A DNA stretch of 64,000 bases from Streptomyces flaveolus. Its GTDB lineage: Bacteria > Actinomycetota > Actinomycetes > Streptomycetales > Streptomycetaceae. Numbering within the stretch: position 1 is the first letter of the stretch; each line of letters opens with the position of its first letter. The stretch is from the NCBI RefSeq assembly GCF_000716535.1, contig NZ_JNWV01000023.1, positions 62,001-126,000 of the forward strand, read 5' to 3'. The notes under the pieces are model-generated. The model worked only from the letters and a program-made list of their open reading frames with translations, did no database searches and was not told where the DNA came from. Positions 25,941 through 34,971 of the stretch are shown piece by piece. Both the position numbers and the translations under genes were made by a program.

Positions 25941-27285
25941 CCTCAAGGACGGCCGCATCGTCGTCGTCGGTGCGTCGCTGGCCGGGCTGCGGGCCGCGGA
26001 GACGCTGCGCGAGGAAGGCTTCACCGGCTCACTGACCGTGGTCGGGGACGAACCCCACGCACCCTACGACCGTCCGCCGCTGTCCAAGCAGGTGCTGCTC
26101 GGGCAGGCGACAGCGGAGACCACCGAGCTGCCGATGCGCCGGGATCCGGACGCCGAGTGGCGGCTGGGGGTCCGCGCCACGGGCCTGGACCTGCTGGAGA
26201 AGCGGGTGCTGCTGGAAGACGGGGAGTCGCTGCCGTACGACCGGGTGTTGATCGCCACCGGTACCCGCGCGCGGCCTTGGCCCAACAAGGAGGAGGCCGC
26301 GCTGGACGGGGTGTTCACCCTGCGTTCCCGCGAGGACGGCGCCGGGCTGGCCGAGCGGCTCGCCGCGAGGCCGGAGCGGGTGCTGGTCATCGGCGGCGGC
26401 TTCACGGGCTCGGAGATCGCCTCGGCCTGCCGGGAGTTGGGGATCCAGGTCACGGTCACCGAGCGCGGCCCCGCTCCGCTGGTCGGCGCCCTCGGCGGCA
26501 CCCTGTCGAAGCTCGCGGCCGTCATGCAGCGCAACCACGGCGTGGACCTGCGCACCGGCGTGACGGTCACCGCCCTGAACGGCAACGGAGCCTTCACCGG
26601 TGCGGAGCTGTCCGACGGCGGCCGGGTCGACGCGGACGTGTGCGTCGCGGCGTTGGGAGCGATCCGCAATGTCGAATGGCTGGCGGAGTCGGGGCTGGCG
26701 GTGGGCCCGCGCGGGATCGCGTGCGACGCCGGATGCCGCGCCTTCAACATGTACGGGATCGTCACCGACGACGTCTTCGTGGCCGGCGACGTCTCCCGCT
26801 TCCCCCACCCGCTCTTCGGCTACCAGATGCTGTCCCTGGAGCACTGGGGCAACGCGGTCGAGCAGGCCGAGGTGGCGGCCCACAACATGGTCAACCCGGG
26901 TCCGCTGCAACGCCCGCACCTGGCCGTCCCGGTCTTCTGGTCGACCCAGTTCGGACTCAACATCAAATCCGTGGGCGTGCCCACCTACTCCGACCACGTC
27001 GTCATCGCCCAAGGTTCGTTGGAGGCCCGCCGTCTTGCCATGGTCTACGGGTACAAGGGCCGGGTCACCGCGGCCGTCACCGTCGACATGGCCAAGTCGC
27101 TCGACTACTACCGGCATCTGATCGAGACGGCCGCTCCCTTCCCGCCGCCGCCCGGCGCGCCGGACCGTGCGATCGCGGCCGACGTCACGATCCCTTCCGA
27201 CGTACCCGATCCGTCGGTGCTGTCCCACGGTCCGACCGTCGCGCTCACCGGTCACCTTCCCGACCGCCGACTGACCGTGGTGTAG
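25930..27285 (+). CDS. FAD-dependent ferredoxin reductase
   Basis: A 451-residue reductase of the putidaredoxin-reductase type, passing electrons from NAD(P)H to ferredoxin. The FAD motif is GASLAGLRAAETLREEGF (about 12-29), followed by PHAPYDRPPLSKQVL. The NAD(P) motif GGGFTGSEIASACRELG is at about 155-171, and the FAD-binding DDVFVAGDVSRFPHPL is near 279-294. It starts with GTG inside the ferredoxin gene. The C-terminal about 50 residues beyond the usual family end are Pro/Ala-rich. With the neighbours it completes a class I P450 chain. Confidence 0.93.
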   Translation: MPGDLKDGRIVVVGASLAGLRAAETLREEGFTGSLTVVGDEPHAPYDRPPLSKQVLLGQATAETTELPMRRDPDAEWRLGVRATGLDLLEKRVLLEDGESLPYDRVLIATGTRARPWPNKEEAALDGVFTLRSREDGAGLAERLAARPERVLVIGGGFTGSEIASACRELGIQVTVTERGPAPLVGALGGTLSKLAAVMQRNHGVDLRTGVTVTALNGNGAFTGAELSDGGRVDADVCVAALGAIRNVEWLAESGLAVGPRGIACDAGCRAFNMYGIVTDDVFVAGDVSRFPHPLFGYQMLSLEHWGNAVEQAEVAAHNMVNPGPLQRPHLAVPVFWSTQFGLNIKSVGVPTYSDHVVIAQGSLEARRLAMVYGYKGRVTAAVTVDMAKSLDYYRHLIETAAPFPPPPGAPDRAIAADVTIPSDVPDPSVLSHGPTVALTGHLPDRRLTVV

Positions 27286-27316
27286 CCCACGTCCCGCTCG
27301 ACCACGAGGAGCCGCC

Positions 27317-28501
27317 ATGGCCTCCGAGACCCTGCTGGCCCGCATCACCGACTACTCCAGCCGTCCTGACCCGTACCCGCTGTACGCGGAACTCCGCGCG
27401 GCCGGTCCGGTGGTTCAGCAAGCTGACGGAAGCTACCTGATCGGCACCTACCACGAGGTCGCCGCCCTGCTCCACGACCCACGGATGAGTGTCGATCCCC
27501 GTACCCGCGGCGGGGAGGCGCAGCAACTGCCGTTCCTGCGGCTCGACGACCCCGAACACCACAGACTGCGCACCCTGGCCATGCGGCCCTTCGGTCCGCC
27601 GCACAGCCCCCACCGCGTCGACGGCATGCGCGGCGAGATCGACCGGATCACCCAGGAACTGCTGGCCTCCTTCCGCGCAGGCGCGCAGATCGATCTCGTC
27701 GACGACTTCGCCTACCCGCTGCCGGTCACGGTGATCTGCCGCCTGCTCGGCGTGCCGCGCGAGGACGAGCCCCTCTTCAGGGCCTGGTCCGACGTCCTCG
27801 TCGCCGCCGCCGACGTCAGGCCCGGTACGGACACCACCGAGACGGACAAGGCCGGTGACCAGGCGAAGATGGAGATGGGCGGCTACTTGGTGAACCTCGC
27901 CGAACAGCGCCGCGGCAAGCCCAGCGACGACATGCTCTCCGCCTTCGTCAACGAGCCCGACCCGGCTCTGCGGCTCACTCGGGAGGAACTCGCCGAAACG
28001 GCCGTCCTGCTGCTCATCGCCGGACACGAGACCACGGTCAACCTCATCACCAACGGTGTGCTCACCCTGCTGCGCCAGCCGGACCAGCTGGACCTGCTGC
28101 GCCGCGAACCGGAACTGCTGCCCCGAGCGGTGGAGGAACTGCTGCGTTACGAGCCTCCGGTCCACATGCGCGAGCGCCTCCCGCGCGCCGACATCGACGT
28201 CGCCGGCACCACCGTCCCGGAAGGCTCGACCGTCATCCTGGTGCTGGCCTCGGGCAGCCGCGACCCCAAGCGGTTCCACGAGCCCGACCGGTTCGACCCC
28301 ACCCGTCCGGACAACCAGCACTTCGGCTTCGGCAGCGGCATCCACATCTGCTACGGCGGCCCCCTGGCCCGCATCGAGGCGTATTCCGCGCTCGGTGCCC
28401 TGCTCCCCCACCTCGGCACCGCCCGGCTGGTCCAGGACCCACCCCCCTACCGTCAGAACGCCATGCTCCGCGGCCCCCGCCACTTGCCCATCCAACTCTG
28501 A
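27317..28501 (+). CDS. Cytochrome P450
   Basis: A 394-residue soluble bacterial P450. The oxygen-activating I-helix motif AGHETT is at 235-240, the ExxR pair at Glu274/Arg277 (EELLRYEPP), and the heme loop FGFGSGIHICYGGPLAR contains the axial Cys345. A Gly occupies the position that is often Ala after the cysteine (CYGGPLAR). The ATG at 27317 follows a GAGGAGC site and lies 31 bp after the reductase stop. The substrate cannot be predicted. The three genes form an autonomous class I monooxygenase operon. Confidence 0.95.
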   Translation: MASETLLARITDYSSRPDPYPLYAELRAAGPVVQQADGSYLIGTYHEVAALLHDPRMSVDPRTRGGEAQQLPFLRLDDPEHHRLRTLAMRPFGPPHSPHRVDGMRGEIDRITQELLASFRAGAQIDLVDDFAYPLPVTVICRLLGVPREDEPLFRAWSDVLVAAADVRPGTDTTETDKAGDQAKMEMGGYLVNLAEQRRGKPSDDMLSAFVNEPDPALRLTREELAETAVLLLIAGHETTVNLITNGVLTLLRQPDQLDLLRREPELLPRAVEELLRYEPPVHMRERLPRADIDVAGTTVPEGSTVILVLASGSRDPKRFHEPDRFDPTRPDNQHFGFGSGIHICYGGPLARIEAYSALGALLPHLGTARLVQDPPPYRQNAMLRGPRHLPIQL

Positions 28502-28597
28502 GGCTGAACGCCGCGCCGCACGGCAGGAAGGAGTGACGGCGCGGGTCGGCGACCGCGCGGTGGCGTATCGACGTCACACCCCACGTAGCCTTTCCCT

Positions 28598-29554
28598 GTG
28601 CCACCCTCCCGCCTTCGTCGCGTCGCCGTCCTCGTGCTCGAGGGTGCGAAGCCGCTCGATGTCGGAATTCCCGCGCAGGTGTTCACGACCCGCGCGAGCA
28701 TGCCGTACGAGGTGCGGGTGTGCGGGGCGACACCCGGTCTCGTGACCGGTGGTGACGGCCTCGCGTACCACGTCGCTCACGGCCTCGACGCGCTCGCGTG
28801 GGCCGACATCGTCTTCGTCCCCGGCTACCGGTTCCCGGACCGCGACGACCCGCCGCAGGCCGTCGTCGACGCGCTGATCGCCGCCCACGACCGGGGCGCG
28901 CGGCTCGCCGCCATCTCGACGGGCGCCTTCGCGCTCGCCGCCACGGGCCTGCTGGACGGCAGGCGCGCCACCACGCACTGGCACTACACGCGGGCACTCG
29001 TGGCCAGGCATCCGCTGGTCCAGGTCGACGAGAACGTGCTGTTCGTCGACGAGGGCAGCGTGCTCACCTCGGCCGGCGCCGCCTCCGGCATCGACCTGTG
29101 CCTGCACATCCTGCGCGGCGACCTCGGAGTGGCCGCGTCCAACCACGCGGCCCGGCGTCTGGTCGCCGCCCCCTACCGCAGCGGCGGCCAGGCCCAGTAC
29201 GTGCCGCGCAGTGTCCCGGAACCGCTCGGCGAGCGGTTCGCCGCCACCCGCGAGTGGGCGCTGCGCCGGCTCGACGAGCCCCTCACTCTCGACATACTGG
29301 CGCGGCAGGCGGGGGTCTCGGCACGCACGTTCTCCCGGCGCTTCGTCGAGGAGACCGGTTACACGCCGTTGCAGTGGGTGATGCGTGCGCGCATCGACCT
29401 GGCCCGCGAACTGCTGGAACGCTCACAGCGCAGCGTCGAACAGATCGCCGCCGACGTCGGCCTCGGCACCGGCGCGAACCTGCGCCTGCACTTCCAGCGC
29501 ATCCTCGGCACCACTCCGAGCGAGTACCGGCGCACCTTCACCAGGGGCGAGTAA
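28598..29554 (+). CDS. GlxA-type AraC family transcriptional regulator (DJ-1/PfpI + HTH)
   Basis: A 318-residue regulator. Residues about 8-165 form a DJ-1/PfpI domain (VAVLVLEGAKPLDVGIPAQVF, FVPGYRFPD, ISTGAFALAATGLLDGRRATTHW). Residues about 215-312 hold two AraC helix-turn-helix motifs (LTLDILARQAGVSARTFSRRF and VEQIAADVGLGTGANLRLHFQRILGTTPSEYR). In the nucleophile-elbow position the sequence is STGAF, so there is no cysteine and enzyme activity is unlikely. The GTG at 28598 comes 6 nt after TAGCCT, so the message is probably leaderless. Its target is unknown; the GAPDH gene follows by 111 bp. Confidence 0.92.
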   Translation: MPPSRLRRVAVLVLEGAKPLDVGIPAQVFTTRASMPYEVRVCGATPGLVTGGDGLAYHVAHGLDALAWADIVFVPGYRFPDRDDPPQAVVDALIAAHDRGARLAAISTGAFALAATGLLDGRRATTHWHYTRALVARHPLVQVDENVLFVDEGSVLTSAGAASGIDLCLHILRGDLGVAASNHAARRLVAAPYRSGGQAQYVPRSVPEPLGERFAATREWALRRLDEPLTLDILARQAGVSARTFSRRFVEETGYTPLQWVMRARIDLARELLERSQRSVEQIAADVGLGTGANLRLHFQRILGTTPSEYRRTFTRGE

Positions 29555-29665
29555 CGCCGCCCGGCACCGGCGGCTGGCGGGATCCTTTTGAACCGTGGCG
29601 ATCTCGCCACTGTCAGCGGCGCGGGCCGCGGGCGAGCCTGGTGGCGAAAGGAAGGGACATCACTC

Positions 29666-30664
29666 ATGACTCGCATCGCCATCAACGGATTCGGCCGCAT
29701 CGGACGCAACGTGCTGCGCGCACTGCTGGAGCGCGACAGTGCCCTGGAGATCGTCGCCGTCAACGATCTGACCGAGCCCGCCACTCTCGCCCGGCTGCTC
29801 GCCTTCGACAGCACGGCCGGCCGGCTCGGACGCCCGGTGACCGTCGACGGCGACACCCTCGTCGTCGACGGCCGTCGGATCACGGTGCTGGCCGAGCGCG
29901 AACCGGCGCACCTGCCGTGGGCGGAACTCGGTGTCGACGTCGTCCTGGAAGCCACCGGCCGCTTCACCTCGGCCAAGGCCGCGCGCGCCCACCTCGACGC
30001 GGGCGCGAAGAAGGTCCTCGTCAGCGCGCCGTCGGACGGCGCCGACGTCACCCTCGCGTTCGGGGTCAACACCGACGCCTACGACCCGGCCGTGCACACG
30101 ATCGTCTCGAACGCCTCCTGCACCACCAACGCGCTCGCGCCGCTGGCCGCGGTCCTCGACGAACTCGCGGGCATCGAGCACGGGTTCATGACGACGGTAC
30201 ACGCCTACACGCAGGAGCAGAACCTGCAGGACGGCCCGCACCGCGACGCCCGTCGCGCCCGGGCCGCCGGCATCAACATCGTGCCGACGACGACCGGCGC
30301 CGCGAAGGCGATCGGCCTGGTGCTGCCGAACCTCGACGGTAAGCTGTCGGGCGACTCGATCCGCGTGCCGGTGCCGGTGGGCTCGATCGTGGAACTCAAC
30401 ACGACCGTCGCCAGCGATGTGACCCGCGACGAGGTGCTGGCGGCGTACCGCGCCGCAGCGGAGGGGCCGCTCGCCGGCATCCTCGAATACTCGGACGACC
30501 CGCTCGTGTCGTCCGACATCACGGGCAACCCCGCCTCGTCGATCTTCGACTCGGCCCTCACCCGCGTCGACGGCCGTCACATCAAGGTGGTCGCGTGGTA
30601 CGACAACGAGTGGGGTTTCTCGAACCGCGTGATCGACACGCTGGAGTTCCTCGCGACCCGCTGA
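29666..30664 (+). CDS. gap: Glyceraldehyde-3-phosphate dehydrogenase, type I
   Basis: A 332-residue glycolytic enzyme converting glyceraldehyde-3-P, NAD and phosphate to 1,3-bisphosphoglycerate. The NAD motif NGFGRIGRNVLRALL is at 7-21, the active-site Cys152 lies in SNASCTTNALAPL and His179 in TTVHAYT. The C-terminal VAWYDNEWGFSNRVIDTLEF is complete. The ATG at 29666 follows GAAAGGAAGGGA at a somewhat long distance. It is not next to pgk or tpi, so it is probably an accessory copy. Preference for NAD or NADP was not determined. Confidence 0.96.
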   Translation: MTRIAINGFGRIGRNVLRALLERDSALEIVAVNDLTEPATLARLLAFDSTAGRLGRPVTVDGDTLVVDGRRITVLAEREPAHLPWAELGVDVVLEATGRFTSAKAARAHLDAGAKKVLVSAPSDGADVTLAFGVNTDAYDPAVHTIVSNASCTTNALAPLAAVLDELAGIEHGFMTTVHAYTQEQNLQDGPHRDARRARAAGINIVPTTTGAAKAIGLVLPNLDGKLSGDSIRVPVPVGSIVELNTTVASDVTRDEVLAAYRAAAEGPLAGILEYSDDPLVSSDITGNPASSIFDSALTRVDGRHIKVVAWYDNEWGFSNRVIDTLEFLATR

Positions 30665-30785
30665 CCACACGCCGGAGTGGTACCCCGCCTTCCGGCAACC
30701 GTAATGACACTCCAGCAGCGGTTCTGGCCTTGCCACGCTGATGACTGGTCGTCACCTGCCGCGGCCAGGCGACGCTGCTGGGGTA

Positions 30786-30959
30786 TCAATCGAAGCGGAC
30801 GCAGATAGACGCAGTTTGGTGGTCGTTGTATTCGTAGCTGAACAAGTATGGCCTCTCCATCTTTAGCTGGTGCGCCGGGACCGCGGTCGCTCCGGCAGCG
30901 GTCGCCGCCGGCCCTGCCAGAGCCGGTGGTGCCAGCGCGAGGCCGATCAGGGCCGCGCG
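30786..30959 (-). pseudogene. Remnant of a small secreted protein lacking its start
   Basis: The minus-strand frame reads AALIGLALAPPALAGPAATAAGA, a good signal-peptide core. It is followed by a short mature part (HQLKMERPYLFSYEYNDHQ, one Cys near the end) and a TGA at 30786-30788. A TAG stands directly before it at 30960-30962 and no start codon is available, so the N-terminus has been lost. The family is unknown. Confidence 0.35.
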
Positions 30960-31813
30960 CTACGCCGGCCGTGATCCGACATGAGCAACGAGACGTGGAA
31001 CGGCAGGGCATACGCATGGCTGCTTCTCCGTGACGCGCGGAAGGAACGGCACCGACCGGTTCACGGCACCCGCAGGCATGGGGTGTATTCGAGGCGGGGA
31101 CCGGTGGGACTCCGGCACCGGGCTCGACGGCCGCTCGGCGAGGGAGGCAGCAGCGATAGACACGCTGGCGCGGCCGACGGATCGACAGCCGAGCGCGGCC
31201 GGACGATCCTCTTGCGTACCAGAAGACCAGTGGATCATCGAACTCGGCATCGGCGGGGACCACCGTCCAACCCGGCGCACGCCAAGGACCCTACACGGCG
31301 GGCAACCGCGACCAGCCTGTCGTTTACCGAGAGGCCCTTGCAGCGGCTGACACCATTGATTCGAGTTTCCGCTTGGGCGATCAGTCAGCAGGCGAGTTTT
31401 TCTGGCGCCGACCCGGCGTCTGCGGCCTCGTTGAGTGGGCGGTGATCTGGCCGCTGCTGCCGCCGAAGCCCTTATGTTTTGTGATTTCTCATCAAATCTG
31501 ATCCAGCCCCGCAAAGTTGTTGTGCGGTCATGGCTCCCTACCGAGCAACTGTGTGCACGCATGGACTTTTCAGATCGGCCTCGGAGTACTGGACAGCCGC
31601 CCATGGTCGCGTGCGTCGTCACGTACACGTTGGAGTGGTCACCGAGGTGTCGGCGATCCCGCTGCTCCAGTGCCAGTTCTTCGTCGAGCGCACAGGGGGC
31701 CGACTGACTAGAGTGGACCAAGTGGGGCCCCGCGTCTGAGTTCAGGTCAACACGGCTGGTGGCAGGTCGGAAGAGACCGGCCGGTCGTGCTCCGCAGCAG
31801 TGATACACCGCTG

Positions 31814-31826
31814 TTCAACAGTTGAA
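31814..31826. promoter_or_regulatory. 13-bp inverted repeat upstream of a secreted-protein gene
   Basis: TTCAACAGTTGAA is a perfect 6-1-6 inverted repeat, ending 43 bp before the ATG at 31870. Its position suggests an operator for the secreted protein gene. No regulator gene adjoins it. Confidence 0.4.
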
Positions 31827-31869
31827 GTCAGCATCAGCTCTAACTCCGATACTCGAAGGAGGCGGAGTC

Positions 31870-32433
31870 ATGGTGAGCGGTCTCAAGCGCCGCGGCGCCT
31901 CAGCCGTCGCAACGGCTCTGCTCGCGGCAGGAACCATCGTTGCGCCGACCGCGGCGGAGGCAGCGCCCGCACCGTCGTCCGGCACCGCGGCCCTCGCGCC
32001 CGGGAGCCCCGCCGTCCTGCCGACACAGGTCATCCTCGGCAGGAACGTGACCTTCGGCGGCGGTGTCCCGGTTGGCGGCTGGTACTCGCTGAGCGTCTAC
32101 CCGAGCGGGTCCTACAGTTACTCCGGCCACATGCACGACTCCGGCGCGCCCAGCTACAACTTCGCCGGTGTGTGCGTTGTGCGCTTCTCCAACGGCACGG
32201 CCTTCGTGTTCCAAACGGCAGGCCGGATGCACGGGACCTTCGAGTCGGGCTCCCGTGACTACAACTGGAGCAGAAGCAACACACGGCGGGCCATCCGTGA
32301 CGCCTGGCGGGATTCCGGCGGCGGGTGGAATGCGCGCTGCACCAACAAAGTGAATGTGAACCTCGGCTCTCTGGTCGACTCGACGATCCAGGCGGTCGGA
32401 TACGCCGCGAAGGTCATCGCGATCGTGGCCTGA
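31870..32433 (+). CDS. Secreted protein of unknown function
   Basis: A 187-residue exported protein with a signal peptide (about 1-31, LLAAGTIVAPTAAEA) and a mature beta-rich domain (NVTFGGGVPVGGWYSLSVYPSGSYSYSGHMHDSG, then FSNGTAFVFQTAGRMHGT). A C-terminal helix follows (LVDSTIQAVGYAAKVIAIVA). Two cysteines (GVCVV and ARCTN) may pair. The ATG at 31870 has an AAGGAGG site with a somewhat long spacing; an earlier in-frame ATG at 31822 lies inside the operator-like repeat. I do not recognise a named family. Confidence 0.7.
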   Translation: MVSGLKRRGASAVATALLAAGTIVAPTAAEAAPAPSSGTAALAPGSPAVLPTQVILGRNVTFGGGVPVGGWYSLSVYPSGSYSYSGHMHDSGAPSYNFAGVCVVRFSNGTAFVFQTAGRMHGTFESGSRDYNWSRSNTRRAIRDAWRDSGGGWNARCTNKVNVNLGSLVDSTIQAVGYAAKVIAIVA

Positions 32434-32540
32434 TCGGAGTAAACGGGTTCACCACTCTCACCGGTCAACCCCCCGGGCCGGTCCGGCGATCCTCGCGGGG
32501 CCGGTCCGGCCGACCGTCGTGGCGTCAGGACCTGTCGCCC

Positions 32541-32575
32541 CTTCAGCAGCAGCCGCCGCGCCACAGCTGCTGAAG
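32541..32575. terminator. Hairpin between two convergent genes
   Basis: CTTCAGCAGC at 32541-32550 pairs perfectly with GCTGCTGAAG at 32566-32575 across a 15-nt loop. It lies in the 290-bp gap between the plus-strand secreted protein gene and the minus-strand Sel1 gene and could stop transcription in both directions. No T run follows, which is usual in this kind of genome. Upstream, GGCCGGTCCGGC occurs twice (32476 and 32499). Confidence 0.5.
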
Positions 32576-32723
32576 TCAAGCTTCCGACCGCGAGTTACGT
32601 TGGGCGCGCTCACATCCCGAAGTGGCTCTCGATGCGTTCCACAAGCCCCGGCAGCCGGTGACCGACCGCCACTCCACGACGCATCAGGACGCGGCTGCGA
32701 ATCAGTTCCGGCCGGACACTGCC

Positions 32724-33527
32724 TCAGCTCCGGCTGCCACCCAGGACCGTGTCGATCAGGGCCTGCGCCGACCCGGGATCGCGGGCGAGTCGCCCGGCTT
32801 CGCGGATCTGCGCCTCGTTCAGGGCCGCGGCCTTCGCCAGCTGGATCGCCTCGTGGATGCCGTTGCCGTCACCGTGCGCGAGCATGACGAAGAACCAGCG
32901 CACCGCCTGCACCGGGTCGGGTGCGGTACCGAAGCCGTCGCGATACCAGCAGGCCGCGGCGTTCATCGCACCCGTGTGCCCGCGCTCGGCCGCCCAGACG
33001 TACCAGGCCAGCGCTTCCTCGTCGCGGTCCAACGCCGACAGCCGGTCGCCGAGGACCGCGCCGGCGGCCACGATCCCCTCGCGCGCGGCACCCTCGAACA
33101 GTGGCAGGGACTCGTCGGGGTCCTCGATCAGCTGGGCGAGATTGAACATGCCGTAGGCGTCCCCGCCCTCGGCGGCCGACCTGAACAACTCAGCAGCACG
33201 CGCGTCGTCCTTCTCGACGCCGCGGCCCGTCGCCAGCATGTGCCCGTAGGTGCGCTGACCGGCCGGGAGCCCGGCCTCGGCTGCCGCGCGGGCATAACGC
33301 ACGGCCCTCGGCAGGGCCGACTCGTCGAAGTACTCCAGGTAGATCCCGGCGAGCAGCGCGGCGGCCTCCGCCGACCCACCGTCCGCCAGCGGTTCCAGCT
33401 CGACGGTCACCCGAGCCGCCAGCTCGGCGCCCTCCGCACTGCCCTCCATGGCGGCCCGGACGAAGACGTGTCCCGCGCCCACCCAGTCCCCGGCCTCGGC
33501 TGCCCTGCGCCCCTCGTCCAGATCCAT
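32724..33527 (-). CDS. Sel1-like/TPR repeat protein
   Basis: A 267-residue all-helical repeat protein. Sel1-type units recur about every 36 residues, for example ARAAAEAGLPAGQRTYGHMLATGRGV, ELFRSAAEGGDAYGMFNLAQLI and WYVWAAERGHTGAMNAAACWYRDGFG. Such proteins are interaction scaffolds; no enzymatic motif is present. There is no signal peptide. The ATG at 33527 comes 6 nt after a TAGGGT box on the minus strand, so the mRNA may be leaderless. Confidence 0.85.
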   Translation of the reverse strand: MDLDEGRRAAEAGDWVGAGHVFVRAAMEGSAEGAELAARVTVELEPLADGGSAEAAALLAGIYLEYFDESALPRAVRYARAAAEAGLPAGQRTYGHMLATGRGVEKDDARAAELFRSAAEGGDAYGMFNLAQLIEDPDESLPLFEGAAREGIVAAGAVLGDRLSALDRDEEALAWYVWAAERGHTGAMNAAACWYRDGFGTAPDPVQAVRWFFVMLAHGDGNGIHEAIQLAKAAALNEAQIREAGRLARDPGSAQALIDTVLGGSRS

Positions 33528-33907
33528 GGGGGAACCCTATGCCGTCGTCCGGTGGATCATGCTCGGACCCATGACCCGATGGTGGCGGTGGTCGGGTGCC
33601 GTGGGGTGGGCGGAGCTCTGCTGTTCGTCCGCCCACTGTGCATCCGATTGCCCCCTCCTGTCGGAATGACTGGTGAGGGTCCGGGTCGATGCACCTGGAC
33701 GAGCGCCCGTGACCTGAGGGATACGGGGAGTCGGTGCGCTCCTGAGCCCGTGCGCCGCGGTGTACTGGGCTCAGCCCTCCCCGCCCGGTCCCGCACGCCG
33801 GCCTCCGCAGCACGAGCCGGCCGCTGCGACCGTGCGCGGTCGGCCTCAGAGGTGCGGGACGCTGTACCGGACCACCCCGACGCCAGCCTGTTTCGTACTC
33901 TGGCGGC
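33528..33907. other. Divergent promoter region between Sel1 and sirtuin genes
   Basis: A 380-bp stretch with no supported gene. Both flanking genes have TANNNT boxes 6 nt from their starts (TAGGGT on the minus strand at 33534-33539, TACTCT at 33896-33901). Nothing else stands out. Confidence 0.4.
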
Positions 33908-34813
33908 ATGCGTATGCGCCCCACTCTGAGTTGGACCCCTCCCGAGGACCTGCCGCCCGGCACCACTGATCTGGAGCCGGTCGCCGACGCGCTGGGCGCC
34001 GGCGGGGTGCTGGTGCTCAGTGGGGCGGGCATCTCCACGGAGTCGGGCATCCCCGACTACCGGGGCGAGGGCGGGAGTCTGAGCCGGCACACCCCGATGA
34101 CCTACCAGGAGTTCACCGGCAGCGCCCAGGCCCGGCGCCGGTACTGGGCGCGCAGCCACCTCGGATGGCGCACCTTCGGCCGCGCCCGCCCCAATGCGGG
34201 ACACCGGGCCGTGGCCGCGTTCGGGCGGCACGGCCTGCTTTCCGGCGTGATCACCCAGAACGTGGACAGCCTGCACCAGGCCGCCGGCAGCGAGGGCGTC
34301 GTGGAGCTCCACGGAAGCCTGGACCGGGTCGTCTGCCTCGGGTGCGGCGCCTTCAGCCCGCGCGGCGAACTCGCCCAGCGGCTGGAAGCGGCCAATCCGG
34401 GCTTCGAGCCGGTGGCGGCGGGGATCAACCCGGACGGTGACGCGGACCTCACGGACGAACAAGTCAAGGACTTCCGCGTACTGCCCTGCGTGATCTGCGG
34501 CGGCGTCCTCAAACCGGACGTCGTGTTCTTCGGCGAAGCGGTTCCCCCGCAGCGGGTCGAGTACTGCCGCAAGCTGGTCCGTGAGGCGGCTTCACTACTG
34601 GTCCTCGGTTCCTCGCTGACGGTGATGTCCGGGCTGCGGTTCGTCCGCCAGGCGGCCGATGCCGGGAAGCCGGTGCTCATCGTCAACCGGGACCAGACCC
34701 GAGGTGACCGGCACGCCGTCACCCGCGTCGCGCTCCCGCTGGGCAGAGCCCTCACCGCCGTGGCCGGCCTGCTGGACATCCCCATCGACGGCCAGGCCAC
34801 CTCCCGGACCTGA
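33908..34813 (+). CDS. Sir2 family NAD-dependent protein deacetylase
   Basis: A 301-residue sirtuin removing acyl groups from lysines with NAD. The NAD-binding motif is SGAGISTESGIPDYRG (38-53), the catalytic motif TQNVDSLHQAAG (116-127) with His135 in ELHGS, and the zinc is bound by Cys143/Cys146 and Cys194/Cys197. The C-terminal part contains LVLGSSLTVMSG and LIVNRD. The unusual insert is about 40 residues between the zinc pairs (LAQRLEAANPGFEPVAAGINPDGDADL). This feature is known from actinobacterial type II-like sirtuins. The first of two ATGs, at 33908, lies 6 nt after TACTCT, suggesting a leaderless start. Confidence 0.93.
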   Translation: MRMRPTLSWTPPEDLPPGTTDLEPVADALGAGGVLVLSGAGISTESGIPDYRGEGGSLSRHTPMTYQEFTGSAQARRRYWARSHLGWRTFGRARPNAGHRAVAAFGRHGLLSGVITQNVDSLHQAAGSEGVVELHGSLDRVVCLGCGAFSPRGELAQRLEAANPGFEPVAAGINPDGDADLTDEQVKDFRVLPCVICGGVLKPDVVFFGEAVPPQRVEYCRKLVREAASLLVLGSSLTVMSGLRFVRQAADAGKPVLIVNRDQTRGDRHAVTRVALPLGRALTAVAGLLDIPIDGQATSRT

Positions 34814-34828
34814 ACCGCGACCGGGGCA

Positions 34829-34860
34829 CGGTTCCCGCACGAGCGACCGCGTGGGAACCG
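34829..34860. terminator. Hairpin between sirtuin and TetR genes
   Basis: CGGTTCCC (34829-34836) pairs with GGGAACCG (34853-34860), and the stem extends by two more pairs including one G-U. It lies just after the sirtuin stop and before the end of the convergent TetR gene, where a bidirectional terminator is expected. Confidence 0.55.
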
Positions 34861-34971
34861 GCGGCGGCACTACCGGGATCGGGCGGGTCGCCACGGTCTG
34901 GTGACCCACTCAGCAGGGCCACGGGGTGCCGGTGATGGCGTGGCATGAGTGAGTCGCAGGCAGACGGCCGG

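Larger units (their letters stand above)
30665..31869. other. 1.2-kb non-coding stretch with gene remnants
   Basis: Its base composition is more mixed than in the flanking genes, and it has no intact gene. On the minus strand a startless signal-peptide-like remnant lies at 30786-30959. On the plus strand, 31420-31470 reads CGLVEWAVIWPLLPPKP, which resembles the N-terminus of IS5-type transposases (the usual pattern is EWAVIxPLLP), and stops shortly afterwards. The final 60 bp hold the promoter region of the next gene. Overall it looks like an old insertion or deletion scar. Confidence 0.4.
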
